Assembly (NCBI GenBank): GCA_023014485.1 | Contig: JAJOZX010001568.1 | Location: 228,501-292,500, forward strand | Origin: Bathynomus jamesi | Lineage: Eukaryota > Arthropoda > Malacostraca > Isopoda > Cirolanidae | Length of the DNA: 64,000 nt | Direction: 5' to 3' | Shown here: piece after piece, positions 11,288 to 22,205 of the stretch | Layout of the letters: each line of letters opens with the position of its first letter | Numbering within the stretch: position 1 is the stretch's first letter | Translations under genes and position numbers: made by a program | Notes under the pieces: model-generated | What the model was told of the DNA's origin: nothing | What the model saw: only the letters and a program-made list of their open reading frames with translations | Databases searched by the model: none

Positions 11288-12895
11288 CAGGGTGGCCCCA
11301 AAAAAATGGCACCAATTTTCAGAAGTGATATCTCAATAACCATTGCAGTTAGGGATTTTAAAAAAACAACCAAATGAAAGATAATTCTTTCTCTTTAAAT
11401 ACTTATTCAATAGCTTGATGGTTATAAACCCATGTAATGCCAAAAATTGGCTTATAAGAAAAATATACAAAAAAAAGTTGCGCATTTATATTTATTCCTT
11501 TTATTTTTTCTAATTAATTATCTTCTAATTTACGGTCTTTAAACGAAGTTCTGTGGTTTTAAGTTAAACCTAATTTTCAATAAATGGCTCAATCTGCCCT
11601 CCATTATGGTCAACCACAGCCTGTAATCTCGTCCTCCATTTTGAAATTGCCTGAGAGATCGTCACTTGTGAGAGATTTTCCCATGCAGCCTGAATTCGTT
11701 CACGAAGATGGCTCACATCACGGATTTTCTGACCATGGTAGACTTCTCTCTAATGCAGACCACACAAAGTAGTCAATGGGGTTTAGATCTGGGCTGCATG
11801 GTGGCCAATTATTTGGTTCGATAAAACCAGGACAATTATTATTGAGAAATGTTATTGTTTCCTTGGCTCTATGAGATGGGGCTCCATCTTGCATGAACAC
11901 AAAATCAGTGCTCGTCTCCTTGATCTCTGACAACATTGGAGACAAAATGTCATTACAGTAGTAAATTGAGTTAATTTTAACGCCTCGCTGAATAAAAATG
12001 ATGGATGTTTTGTTCTCAGATGACGCTGCAAGGGAAACCATTATCGAATCTGAAAAGTGTTTTTTTTCAGGCAAAAGTCGTTTTGGGTCAACATGAGTTT
12101 TTGTCGCCACTGCTGCACGAACCCGATCATTTTGGGTATTTCGTGGTGTTTCGACCGTAAATCGTTTCTCATCAGAAAACCAAATTTTTTTCACAGACTC
12201 ATTTGACCGAAATCTTCGCAATAGATTTTTACATCGATGGAAACGTTTTTCTTTCACAGGCTCCGATAAAGCAGTAACCTTCACCCTCTTAAATGTTTTC
12301 AACCCAAGATCTTTTCGAATTATTCGCTGTACTGATGAACGTGAAATCCCGGTTTCTTTCGCAACTTCACGTTCACTTTTACTTGTTCCCGGTTGTTCCT
12401 CTTGACTTAAAACCATTTCATTTACTTTTTCAATGTTTTCTGGCGTTCTAATACTTTTTGGTCGACCACTTCCCGGACGCCGTTGACTGCTGCCGGTTTC
12501 TTTTGTTTTTGTAAAAAATGTGCCACAGTTCTTTTTTTCCAATTTCTATTTGGAAATTCGTAAAGATTCTGTTTAATGAATATCCTTTTTCTTCACGTAG
12601 TGCTTGTATAATGTTCTTATCAGATTCTCTCAATCCCATCTTGAGGGGTCTGGAATAGAAAAATTTCATTTAAAATTAGGATCAAGGAATAAATATAAAT
12701 GCGCAACTTTTTTTGTATATTTTATTTGGAAGCCAATTTTGGGCATTATATGGGCTTACAACCATCAAGCCATAGGATAAGTATTTAAAGAGAAAATAAT
12801 TATCTTTCATTTGGTTGTTCTTTTAAGTCCCTAGCTGCAACGGTTATTGAGATATCACTTCTCAAAATTGGTGCCATTTTTTTTGGGCCACCCTG
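11288..12895 (-). mobile_element. mariner-like element (DD37D type) with long terminal inverted repeats
   Basis: Ends are CAGGGTGGCCC... at 11288 and its inverse at 12895, each next to TA (11286-11287 and 12896-12897), the Tc1/mariner target. The two ends match as inverted repeats for about 200 bp, including the segment GATATCTCAATAACC near the left end. Length 1608 bp. The right flank runs into (TA)n then (TG)n. The single gene is on the minus strand. Confidence 0.92.
11570..12669 (-). pseudogene. mariner-like transposase, DD37D, two frameshifts
   Basis: Read from 12669 to a TAG at 11570. An amino-terminal helix-turn-helix part (SDKNIIQALREEKGYSLNRI) is followed, after a frame change near 12540, by the GSGRPK linker, a second helix-turn-helix (SRSSVQRIIRKDLGL), and the catalytic core. 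The core acidic residues are in IWFSDEKRF, FMQDGAPSH and SPDLNPIDYFVW. I count 37 residues between the second and third Asp, which places it with DD37D (maT-like) elements rather than classical DD34D mariner. A second frame change lies near 11750 in a GAGAGA run; beyond it the frame continues through WRTRLQAVVDHNGGQIE to the stop. With both breaks it cannot make transposase as read. Confidence 0.9.

Positions 12896-12952
<57 letters not shown>
12896..12952. repeat. (TA)n-(TG)n compound microsatellite
   Basis: Starts at the TA target duplication of the mariner element. The mariner probably inserted into a pre-existing TA tract, or the tract expanded from the target site. Positions 12953-13219 hold no gene and a second (TA)n at 13197-13219. 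Confidence 0.9.
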
Positions 12953-12954
<2 letters not shown>

Positions 12955-13219
12955 ATATAAGTCTGTCCTTGCATTCAATTTTCGCTGAACACTACAAGGA
13001 TAATGTAGGCCTACTTAATAGAATATAAAAGAACTATTCTGATTTCTGGTTTCACACAAATTACAAAATATTTCCACAAATTGTAATTATTTTTTAACGA
13101 TCCGCGGCCTTCCACTTTATCAAATTTTTTTTTCATTTCTCTCTGAAAGAAACTTATTTAACTTTAAGATTTATTGAAGAAACAAAAACAAAAGAATATA
13201 TATATATATATATATATAT

Positions 13220-14468
13220 TAGTGATGTAGCGGATGTCATTTTTTTCACATCCGCGGATGCGGATGCGGATGAGGATGTTTGATTTCAACATCCGCGGAT
13301 GCGGATGTCTCCATTTTCGTTATTTTTTAGGATATATTCGAGATTTGTTGTGTTTAACGTATATAATAAGTTATTATATAGAGAGAGCTGTAGCTATAAT
13401 GTAGTATAATTGATTAATTGTACAATAATTGCTGTACTTTTCCCTGAACATATAAAATAATAGCAAGCATCTAACTAATATAGAAATCAATTAGTGAATT
13501 CGTCTGCAAATAAATTCGTTATATTTTGTTGAGTTTCAGCCACAATTAGAAACCATAATTGTGTTACCCGACCTCTTTCCCCAACCTCCACCTTTATAGA
13601 AAGAGATCTTTAATTAGCTTGATAACTATTTATATTAAGTTTAAAGTTTTATTAGGCATATTTATAAATGAGTAATTAAAATAAAGTAAACTAAGATGTT
13701 CATCGTTTAATATTCAAACTTAATTATAGGAAGGTTATGCTTAAGGAACATTAATTTTTCTGCCTTTTCTGCTGCCAGTCTGTTTCTCTTTTCATCATAT
13801 ATTAATCCAGCACTGCTAAATAATCTCTCGCTTGGTACGCTTGTTGGAGGACGTGCTAAATGTTTCCTTGCAAGTTTACTCAAGTATGGATAGATATTCT
13901 GCGTATTTTTCCACCAACTAATAGGATTGTCACATGCAGCCAGGCGTTTTCTTGGTGATAGCTCTCGATAATTTTTACTACATCTTTTGACATCGCGTAG
14001 GTCTCGTCATCGCTGCTTGACTCAAGAAACTGAGAGAGAGATTCTGTGATAGATTTGCTTGTTGAAGGTGTTGGTTCTGTCACTGAAACTTTTATTCTTT
14101 TGGTGGGTGGCGAAGCGACAGATTCAAGAGATTGAAGCTCTTCAACTGCTTTGCCAAGTGATGATTTAACTCGTTCTAATGTACTAGGTGAAAATAACTT
14201 AGCTTTGTAACGTGGATCTAAGTAGGTTGCAAGAGAGTAACTTTATACAAGAACAGCCTCTCGTCTTGTCGCTTGCATCACTTTTGCGCACAATGAACTA
14301 GTTCTATTATTATAGTAGAATTTGATAATTTCCGCTTATTAATGACGTTTTATCTCAACGGTCCACATCCGCACGACATCCGCAGTCCAAAGTGCGGATG
14401 CAGATGCGGATGCGAGAAAATGTGCGGATGTTCCGCGGATGCGGATGCGGATGTGACCTACATCACTA
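13220..14468 (-). mobile_element. Internally deleted hAT element with GCGGAT subterminal repeats
   Basis: The ends TAGTGATGTAG (13220) and CTACATCACTA (14468) are exact inverses, and both sides carry many GCGGATGCGGAT-type subterminal repeats typical of hAT ends. It sits inside (TA)n, so an 8-bp duplication cannot be distinguished from the tract. At 1249 bp it is far too short for a full transposase. The same terminus, CAGTGATGTAG, closes a 76-bp element at 59258-59333. Confidence 0.85.
13725..14083 (-). pseudogene. hAT transposase carboxy-terminal fragment
   Basis: Reading the minus strand from 14083, a Ser-rich frame (PTPSTSKSITESLSQFLESS, then SDDETYAMSKDVV) passes through a frame change near 13915. 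It then gives the hAT dimerisation signature: SWWKNTQ, YPYLSKLARKHLARPPTS, VPSERLFSSAGLIYDEKRN and AEKLMFLKHNLP. This is the terminal domain of a ZBED/hobo-type transposase. The zinc finger and catalytic core are absent. It may extend upstream toward 14240 in a degraded form. Confidence 0.85.
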
Positions 14469-14469
<1 letters not shown>

Positions 14470-14499
<30 letters not shown>

Positions 14500-14732
14500 A
14501 TATATTATATATATATATATATAATAATCTGAAAAGCATATTTGCATGCCCTTATCAAAAGTTCTGACTCTTTACTCTTCGTTTTAACCATTTCGAATTC
14601 ACCTTAGAAAACTGAAAATGTATTCTTTTTCTACTGTTTTATATATATATATATATGTTAAACAAAGTCATTCTGAGTTTGTGTGTATATATATATATAT
14701 ATATGTTAAACAAAGCCATTCTGAGTTTGTGC

Positions 14733-14760
<28 letters not shown>
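14470..14760. repeat. (TA)n tracts and a 37-bp tandem duplication
   Basis: (TA)n occupies 14469-14522, 14640-14656, 14687-14704 and 14733-14766. The phrase GTTAAACAAAGTCATTCTGA is repeated at about 14657 and 14705 between TA runs. Long open frames reading Tyr-Ile repeats through here are artefacts. Confidence 0.9.
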
Positions 14761-14767
<7 letters not shown>

Positions 14768-14768
<1 letters not shown>

Positions 14769-15033
14769 ACGTAAAGAACGACGCTTGTATAGGAGAATAT
14801 TCCGCGCAAGATGAGAGCGAGAGAACGAAACAAATGAAAAAATGAGGTAACCACCCGGGAATCGAACCAGGGATCTTCCGATTGCCGGTCAGATATGATA
14901 ACCATTACACCACGGGCCTCACTCAATCAAATGCCGTAATTCCTCTACATACGCGCAGAAACCAATGCCCCAAGGGGGCACCCCCGCATGCCGTACATTA
15001 TATACATTTAAACTGCAAACACGCAGTATAATT
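14768..15033 (-). repeat. tRNA-derived SINE-like unit A
   Basis: One unit of a 266-bp tandem repeat. On the minus strand 14920-14844 is tRNA-like: A box GTGTAATGGTTATC, an anticodon arm TCTGA-CCGGCAA-TCGGA (would read GGC), and B box GGTTCGATTCC. The acceptor strands do not pair (AGGCCCG against GTGGTTA), loop base 33 is C rather than T, and this copy has a T-arm mismatch. It is therefore a tRNA relative, not a working tRNA gene. The unit continues with GC-rich sequence containing CCCAAGGGGGCACCCCC. Confidence 0.75.
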
Positions 15034-15222
15034 AACGTAAAGAACGACGCTTGTATAGGGAATATTCCGCGCAAGATGAGAGCGAGAGAACGAAACAAAT
15101 GAAAAAATGAGGTAATCACCCGGGAATCGAACCCGGGATCTTCCGATTGCCGGTCAGATATGATAACCATTACACACGGGCCTCACTCAATCAAATGCCG
15201 TAATTCCTCTACATACGCGCAG
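15034..15222 (-). repeat. tRNA-derived SINE-like unit B
   Basis: Second tandem unit, about 97 percent like unit A by eye. Its tRNA-like part (15184-15109, minus strand) has a perfect T-arm (CCGGG/CCCGG) but has lost one base of the 5' region (TACACACGGG against TACACCACGGG). It is cut short at 15222, where an inverted copy begins. Confidence 0.75.
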
Positions 15223-15274
15223 GTTTCTGCGCGTATGTAGAGGAATTACGGCATTTGATTGAGTGAGGCCCGTG
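15173..15274. repeat. Palindrome joining inverted SINE units
   Basis: Arms of about 48 bp (15175-15222 and 15227-15274) are inverse copies around a GTTT loop. The right arm is the 5' flank and first bases of a tRNA-like unit in plus orientation, head to head with unit B. Confidence 0.9.
15227..15272 (+). repeat. tRNA-derived SINE unit C, left piece (split by LTR element)
   Basis: The 5' part of a plus-strand unit, ending in GGCCCG. The unit resumes at 20242 with CCCGTGGTGTAATGG. Everything between is an inserted LTR retrotransposon; CCCG is the target duplication. Confidence 0.85.
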
Positions 15275-15779
15275 TAGTGAATAGGTTTTATTATTTATTA
15301 TACTTCATTATTTACTCTAATTTCCGCTCTCTATTGCATTTCTCTTTACTCATTTCCACAATACTTTATAACGCGTGGTAGGTAGCCGAGTAGCAGAAAA
15401 CCGTTAGCCTAATGCAAGGGGGAAGGGGGGTATATTATACTCTTTATTAACACTTATTACGTTTTATTAATTTCGAAAATGGTTTAGTTAATTAGGGGTA
15501 TGCGAGTATGAAATTTTATAATAATTTAGGTCGGAGAGGGAACCACTAAATTAATTTACGTTACATTTCGTCAACCTATCGCGTAACGCTGCCTCAAGAC
15601 TGCTTATGGGTAGTCCGCTCTTTGGGCTCCCTTCAGGACTACCAACTGTACCCATTTTAAACAATTTAAATCTAACAAACATGCTTTTCGTAATCTCATA
15701 ATTATTAGTAAATGATTTACATTAAACATTATCTTAATTAAAAAAACAGAAATTATATTCTTAACTAAGCATTACTACA
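15273..15779 (-). repeat. LTR, downstream copy (3' LTR in element orientation)
   Basis: Matches 19675-20241 closely over its right two thirds (from GGGGAAGGGGG onward). The first 150 bases are markedly more divergent and about 60 bases shorter in total. Differences in the conserved part are mostly one-base indels. Confidence 0.9.
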
Positions 15780-18700
15780 CTCGCATCACCCCCTTGAAAA
15801 TAAGTTTTTCCATTAGTAAAACTTATTAATATCGTTTAACAATGTCAATAAATTTATTCAACAAACTTACATATTTTGCAATTTTTTTTTTTTTTTTTTT
15901 TTTCTTTAACAATTCAAAGTTTAGAAATAGACAAGAAATAATAGAATGACAATTCCATACATATATTGTATCATATTATAAAAACCGAAAACTTTATAAT
16001 TTTCACATTTGCATAAAATAACATTTCACTCTAATAATTAAATTACAACCTGTAACTAATCTATACATGCCAAAAAAAATAACAGAAAATTTTCTTACAG
16101 TGGCTACACAAATCCAAGTTCACAATCTATTCCCGCGATTTCTCATCAACGATCGCTTTACATTTGAAACAATTATTTGTATAGTTATACAGTTACTATC
16201 AGGGCAACATAGAAAAAAATAAGAAAAAGTTTACATAAAATACTGACCAAGAGCGCACATACTATTTCACGAAAAACACAACAATATGGGCAATAATCGA
16301 CCCTTTCACTTATAATTTCATTACATAATAATCAGTACATTAATTTGCTGGACGTTGTTTAGATGACACTCCGCACGCTGACAACGGATTTCAATTTTCA
16401 ATCGCAGCTCTCCTGCTCACTTCGCTAGAATGCAAGGGATTGCATCAATCATATGCAACAGGGCAGCACGCTATAATGGTTCCGCTCTCTCTCCAATGGC
16501 GAAAAAAAAAACAAGAGACGTCCAATTCTAAAAGGATCAGGGGGGGAGATATCTGAAAGCGGGACCACGCGCTGGAATTGGACGGAATTTGCAATTCTAG
16601 AAGTCGATGAAGAAACTCGCCTTGTCTCATCTCCACTTTTGTCGGTGAACGCTGCTCTTCCTACGTCCAGCTGAAAGACTCTTCTACTGGCAACAATCAA
16701 ACGATGACTCCGCCGTAGGCCGTTTCCCAACGAACCTACTGTATGTCTGTATGGACAGTACAGTCGTAGGCACCCGTTCAAGCTCTCGTGGCTTGTCTAC
16801 CGCGCGCTGTGACACATATTTAGCGAAGCATTCGAGCACGTGACCAGCTACTGCCCGAAAAATACCAGTAGACCATCTTCGATCGAAACTTTCGTGTGCC
16901 AAGACCCTGCACACGTAAATTTCTCTTCTCTTCCGAAACTGTCCTGCGCCAAGTCCATGCGCATTCGGTTCCTCTCTTCTCTCTTCTCTTCCGAAACCAT
17001 CCTGCGCCAAGTCCATGCGCATTCTGGTTTCTCTTCTCTCTCTCATTGGTGATCGATCACCTATCCGGTCGACTAAACTCACTTGATGGAACTCGGATTC
17101 AACTTGGTTGACTCCCAAACCGAGCCTTTGCAATTTTGAAAAAAAAAGTTTATTCGAAACGTTTCTGTACTGCTTATCATTTCATTTTTAATTTATCGAA
17201 TTTTCTCGACAGTTCACTTCGAAAATAACTACACATTTGCTCTGGCCAAATTCACGGAAAAAATATTAAAAAATTTCGCAAAAATTTAATCAAATCTAGC
17301 TACCAATAAGGTCACTTATGGCAGTTACAGCAGAGAAGAAAAAAAAGTCATAAAACGCTAAACAAAATTGTACAGTATAAATATAAAAGCGCCCATACAT
17401 AGTAACTGTTAGTATAATTTAAGAATTATTATTGTTCAAACTATCGTCAGAAATCACCTCAATACCTCTAAATACAAAAGACAAAAATGAACCCCAGAAA
17501 CTTCATGTCATCCATTCTCTGACAATCATGAACCCTCTTGCTTTGAGGAGGAGCACACAAAGACGCCACAAAAACGTTACTGGCTATCTATAAGGCTCCA
17601 TTTCCGAGTGTACACTTGAGTCAATGTTTCAAATGCATTAGTTAACTCCGACTGAAGGTTTAAACAATAATAATTTTCTAAACAGTTATTAAAAAGTAAA
17701 AAAAATTTAAATATTACTACCAAAAATTATTTTAATACAGTAATTCCAACTTGAAACGTCAAATTTCATATGAATTGAACTCGCAATTCGCAAATTACAT
17801 CTGAGATACAACTCTCTCCTTCAACAGAAACCCCAGTATGGTTTGCAAATCACAAAAATCTCAGTAATTTATCGTTTCCAAGTGAAACTACAAATTTGCA
17901 TAGTTATACTAAATAAGAATAGATCATATGCACTAAAAAATACACGCAATCCACTGTAAACAAAACAAAACATTGCTAATTAAGAGCGGTCGCTTTGTTT
18001 GTAAGCGAACCTCTATACAAATATCCCTAACCGAATGAAACTTGCATTATATCCTAACATAATTTCGTAATATTTTCCATGCAAACGCTCGAACTAAAAA
18101 AAAGACATTTTTCATTTCTAATTCCAAATTAAAATATCAAATTAAAACATCCTTTTTAGAATACAATCTAAATTTGAACTAAAAATTTTACCATTGTCAT
18201 TGAACTGGAAAGAAAAATAAAAATCGGCCTACCTGTACAAATAAAATTGATTATTGAATGAATTTATAAAACGTAAGAAAAAATTTTCTACACAAATTTC
18301 TGTAATTCAAAAAAAATTATAATATCCAGATTTAGTAAAATGTGTACCGTAACTCACATTGGCCGTCAAAATAAAAATAAAATTTACTGCGCACTTTTAG
18401 GCCTATATTAATAAATTCAATGTTATGCGCGGAAAGAACAATTTAGAATTTTATGCATAACATTTGTGCTTATTAAAGAAAAATCCTATGCTTATTTATG
18501 TTAAACCAATTAAAATTTTGTTAAATAACTAAGAATTTACTACTCAATAGACATACCGTAATAACGGTTAATCTCCGAACAATATTTTACGATAGGCCTA
18601 CAAGAAATCTCTTAAGTACAATACAATAGCCATTTTACCAAATATGTCGGAATTGTCGTGAAATGAACGAAAGGAAGAGAGAGGAGAAAAAAAATAATCA

Positions 18701-19674
18701 GCTTACCTACCAAAGTTTATGAGTATATAAATATATGTAATTATATATATAACTAATAAATACGTATTAGTTAATAAGTAAGTATATAATTAATGAGTAT
18801 ATAAAAAAATCCAAAAAAACTTATAAAAAATTTACAACACAATTTCTCTATTTCAGTTAAACGAATTCTGCTTATTTTGAAATTTAACACAATCCTATAC
18901 GGCGACTTATAATCTGACAAATTTAATATGTTTAAGATTACCTTTCGACTGTCAATTAACTGTAACTTAACCTATATAGCGCGAGCGAAGCAAAAAGCCC
19001 GTAAATCTATATAAAAAATAATCCTATTATTATATACAGGCAATCGAAATATAATCAAAAATCTGCTAATGAAACCCAGAAAATTTCTCACAAATTTTCG
19101 CTAAAACATTTTGAAAGGACCATATAAAATGTGTATCACTGTATTTAAACTAACAATTCACTTACGTACAAATTTTTTCTATATTAATCTATTATTATAT
19201 ACAATTACTACTAATTCCAAAAGTTTTAAACAAAGTAAAAAGTAAGCTGAAAGACGAAGAGAGAAAAGAAAAAAATGAGTCTTCAGGCAGCACGAATTTC
19301 AAACTATATCCTCTCCACCAAAATGAACGAAATTTAACGTAATAATGACTCGCAATATTGAGTCGGACAAACGAAAAGCAACGGAACTGGACGAAACAAA
19401 TTAAATTCTTAGGCGCGAAGTTTGTCAGGGACGCTATCAGGACGCGAAGGCAAGCGCCATTTTTAAATTTTATTTACAATGAAATTTTAAGGCATGAAAA
19501 TCGAAATTTGCCTGCAAACGGGGTAAACTTTGCATTTAGATATTTTAATAATCGAAATAAAATATTCATTAACGCTATTGGTTATTATACCGGGTTTTAA
19601 GAATTTTAATCGAAATACTAATCACGTGGGTAAGCCTCACAAAATATGATGTAAGACCACCGCTAGCCACCAGA
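15780..19674 (-). other. Non-coding internal region of the LTR element
   Basis: AT-rich throughout except a GC-richer island at about 16360-17130. The island contains two near-identical units of period 58 bp (TTCCGAAAC...CTGCGCCAAGTCCATGCGC at 16931 and 16989) and a divergent third at 16881. Open frames of 110-149 codons over the island follow from this composition and show no retroviral motif. The function of the island (packaging or regulatory) is unknown. Confidence 0.7.
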
Positions 19675-20241
19675 TGTAGTGAATAGGTTTTATTATTTAT
19701 TTCTTCATTATTTACGCTTCTTTCTACTTTATTTCTCTATTTATTCTCTATCGGCTCTTTCTTTCATTTATCACTTTGTTTCTCTACACTCTTTTTGCCG
19801 TATCGTATAATATCATGGTAGCGCGCCTAGACCTGACTCTAAAAGACCGTTATAAAGCAAGGGGAAGGGGGAGGTATATTAATACTCTTTATTAACACTT
19901 ATTACGTTTTATTAATTTCGAAAATGGTTTAGTTAATTAGGGGTATGCGAGTATGAAATTTATATAATAATTTAGGTCGGAGAGGGACACTCACTAAATT
20001 AATTTTACGTTACATTTAGTCAACCTATCGCGTAACGCGCTGCCTCAAGACTGGCTATTATGGGTATACAGTCCGCTCCTTTGGGCTCCCTTCAGACTAC
20101 CAACTGTACCCATTTTAAACAATTTAAAATCTAACAAACATGCTTTATCGTAATCTCATAATTATTAGTAAATGATTTACATTAAACATTATCTTAATTA
20201 AACAAAACAGAAATTTATATTCTTAAACTAAGCATACTACA
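19675..20241 (-). repeat. LTR, upstream copy (5' LTR in element orientation)
   Basis: 567 bp, TGTAGT to ACTACA, next to the 4-bp target duplication CCCG at 20242-20245. See the element entry for the primer-binding-site-like sequence directly inside it. Confidence 0.9.
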
Positions 20242-20409
20242 CCCGTGGTGTAATGGTTATCATATCTTGACCGGCAATCGGAAGATCCCGGGTTCGATTC
20301 CCGGGTGGTTACCTCATTTTTTCATTTGTTTCGTTCTCTCGCTCTATCTTGCGCGGAATATTTTCCTATACAAGCGTCGTTCTTACGTTAATTATACTGC
20401 GTGTTTGCA

Positions 20410-20412
<3 letters not shown>
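20242..20412 (+). repeat. tRNA-derived SINE unit C, right piece
   Basis: Continues unit C after the LTR element. tRNA-like sequence runs to 20315 with A box GGTGTAATGGTTATC, an anticodon arm with one extra T, and B box GGTTCGATTCC. Then comes the same tail as units A and B read in reverse (ATTTGTTTCGTTCTCTCGCT and onward), ending at a (TA)n block (20413-20456). Confidence 0.8.

Positions 20413-20456
<44 letters not shown>
20413..20456. repeat. (TA)n microsatellite
   Basis: Uninterrupted TA run between the SINE unit and Penelope-like flanking sequence (20457-20611). No gene is visible in that flank. Confidence 0.95.
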
Positions 20457-20458
<2 letters not shown>

Positions 20459-20611
20459 TGCAAACCCACAAGGAAAAAGAAAACCAATTCCAAGGCCTTT
20501 CGTGTATGCAAAGCTACACCACCTCGTCAGGGAATGAAGATAAAAGGCGAGATGCCCATAAATATATACAACGTACAGGAAAAACAAAACAATTAGCACA
20601 TACTTAACAAG

Positions 20612-21235
20612 CATGGGCGTCCGGAGGGGGGGGGGGCAAGAGGGGGCAGTTGCCCTCCCTTGGAAATTTGTGTTTGCCCACGCAACGACTTCTATAATTC
20701 TACTACAGCTCAGTCAGTGTTTCCACATTGAATGAAATGTCGTTTACTTTACCTTTACTTTACCGAAGTGCCGTGTCGTTGAACTTAGAAGTGTTAAATA
20801 AACTATACTGAAAGATATAGTAATGGAATTATTTGCAAAGATCATTATATTGAGTGTTTTATTTATTTTTTTCTCTCGAAAACCTTTTGGTCAATTTCAC
20901 TGAAACTTACACGATTATAGTTAATCATAGTATCATATAACATATAAAAAATGGACTTGACTGGTAGAAAAAAAATGCACTGCGACCACTACGAGTAAAA
21001 ACCGTCATCTCCCCTTATCATAGCCTGCTTTCGGTGCTAAATTTATGTACTTAGTATTACTAAGTACATAAATTTAGCACCGAAAGCAGGCTATGATAAG
21101 GGGATATGACGGTTTTTATTCGTAGTGGTCGCAGTGCATTTTTTTTTCTACCTAATAAAGAACTAATAAGAACTAAGAACTAATAAGTTAGTTTTGTCCC
21201 CCCCCCCCTTGCGAAAAATCCTGCGGACGCCCCTG
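20612..21235. mobile_element. hAT MITE (624 bp) with 8-bp target duplication
   Basis: Ends are CATGGGCGTCCGGAGG (left) and, inverted, CAGGGGCGTCCGCAGG (right), both running into long G (or C) tracts. Exact 8-bp duplications TTAACAAG lie at 20604-20611 and 21236-21243. It has no coding capacity. The centre is a 190-bp near-perfect palindrome. It landed on the stop codon of the Penelope-like ORF, so the TAA of that ORF is part of the duplication. Confidence 0.9.
20963..21152. repeat. Near-perfect 190-bp palindrome inside the hAT MITE
   Basis: Arms of about 93 bp (starting GGTAGAAAAAAAATGCACTG) are inverse copies with one- or two-base differences around a 3-base loop near 21057. Likely a foldback core acquired by the MITE. 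Confidence 0.93.
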
Positions 21236-21931
21236 TTAACAAGGGTTAATGAGAGGCAAAAGAAATTTTAACATGATATCGTCAATTTTATACGTCCCCG
21301 CACTGTTATTGAAATTGTTTTTAAAATGAATAAATGCACATTCTAGAATATTTCTTTCTATTATATCTCTGTTTTTAACAAGCGCTTTAGAACTATCCCA
21401 CTTGATGCTATGGTTACATCTATACATATGGTTAAATAAAGCATTGGAAGTATTAGCTGTTCTACAAGCATATTTATGCTGTTTTACCCTAATATCTAAC
21501 GTTTTACCGGTTTGGCCTATATATACTGAGTTACATTGTGTACATCCGATCGAATACACACAACCAACAACATTATCAGGGCTATTCTTTATTAGGCGTG
21601 ATTTAACAGTATTATTATACTTAAAGATTACATTAATGCCAATTGCTTTAAGTACAGTTGGAAGGTATTGAAAATTAACATGGTAAGGTAGGCTAAGGAT
21701 ATTTTTACGCTGAAATTCCTTTACAATTACATTATTATAATACCTATTCTTGGCTTTCTTAAGACAGTTATCTAAAAATGAAATAGGATAACATAATTTA
21801 ATACCACTATTCATGATATTGCATAACTCGGAATCTAAAAATTCAGGACTGACAACTCTCAATGCTCGAAGAAACATAGCAGAGAAAATAGAGGATTTAA
21901 TCGAAGGATGATGGTCAGAATAAAAATGCAC
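21236..21931 (-). pseudogene. Penelope-like element, carboxy end of RT plus GIY-YIG endonuclease (5' truncated)
   Basis: A 231-codon open frame ending at TAA (21238-21236). Residues 1-125 are the post-catalytic part of a Penelope-like reverse transcriptase. From about residue 128 comes a GIY-YIG endonuclease: VYSIGCTQC, then SVYIGQTGKTLDIRVKQHK with the catalytic Arg, then an HMYRCNHSI segment and a late acidic ERNILECAFIH. The CxxC before YIG is typical of Penelope-like endonucleases. Reverse-transcriptase palm motifs are missing because the element is cut near 21960. Its 3' flank continues at 20457-20611, beyond the inserted hAT MITE. Confidence 0.88.
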
Positions 21932-21996
21932 ATTACAAGAAGAAGGAAACTATGATTTGAGTTTTTGAGTTACCTCTCTATTTGAAGTCGAAATAA

Positions 21997-22205
21997 GGCT
22001 ACGTAATTGCCAGTGTCATAACATCGCTTCCCGTTTATCAGCGAAGTTAAGCGACATTGGGTCGGATAGTAATTGAATGGAAAGACCCTTCTCTACGTTC
22101 AGACTATGTAGCATCCGCGGTTCGGGTCCCACCCAGAGCTGTAGGTTCCCTCCATCATATGACCTTAAATGCGAAGACAGTTAAACAACCCCATCATTTC
22201 TCCAG
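21997..22205 (+). repeat. 5S rRNA-derived SINE, copy 1
   Basis: The first 110 bases follow 5S rRNA: a 5' GCTACG, ACATCGCTTCCCGTTTATCA, the A-box region GAAGTTAAGCGACATTGGGTC, and a C-box-like GGATAGTAATTGAATGG. They close with a 3' strand, ACTATGTAGC, that pairs with the start. A body then includes CCCTCCATCATATGACCTTA, shared with the copies at 55774 and 60950. This is the layout of SINE3-type elements transcribed from an internal 5S promoter. It has too many changes to be a 5S gene. Confidence 0.85.

Larger units (their letters stand above)
15273..20241 (-). mobile_element. LTR retrotransposon without coding capacity (LARD-like), minus strand
   Basis: Two direct repeats (15273-15779, 507 bp; 19675-20241, 567 bp) bound 3.9 kb. 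Each repeat begins TGTAGT and ends ACTACA, and the pair is flanked by a 4-bp duplication, CCCG (15269-15272, 20242-20245). Orientation is set by the inner edges. On the minus strand the sequence after the upstream LTR is TC then TGGTGGCTAGCGGTGG, a primer-binding-site-like TGG start. A purine-rich stretch, AAGGGGGTGATGCGAG, precedes the downstream LTR. No gag, protease, reverse transcriptase or integrase motif is visible in any frame, so it must have moved using proteins from another element. Insertion is inside a tRNA-like sequence between the acceptor strand and the A box. Confidence 0.9.

Noticed and set aside
14844..15184. Possible functional tRNA genes
   Set aside because: A and B boxes and the anticodon stem are good, but acceptor strands do not pair, loop position 33 is C, and the units are tandem and inverted repeats; they are tRNA-derived repeats.
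16449..17133. 110- and 149-codon minus-strand frames inside the LTR element
   Set aside because: Arise in a GC-rich island with 58-bp tandem repeats; no gag, protease, RT or integrase motif.
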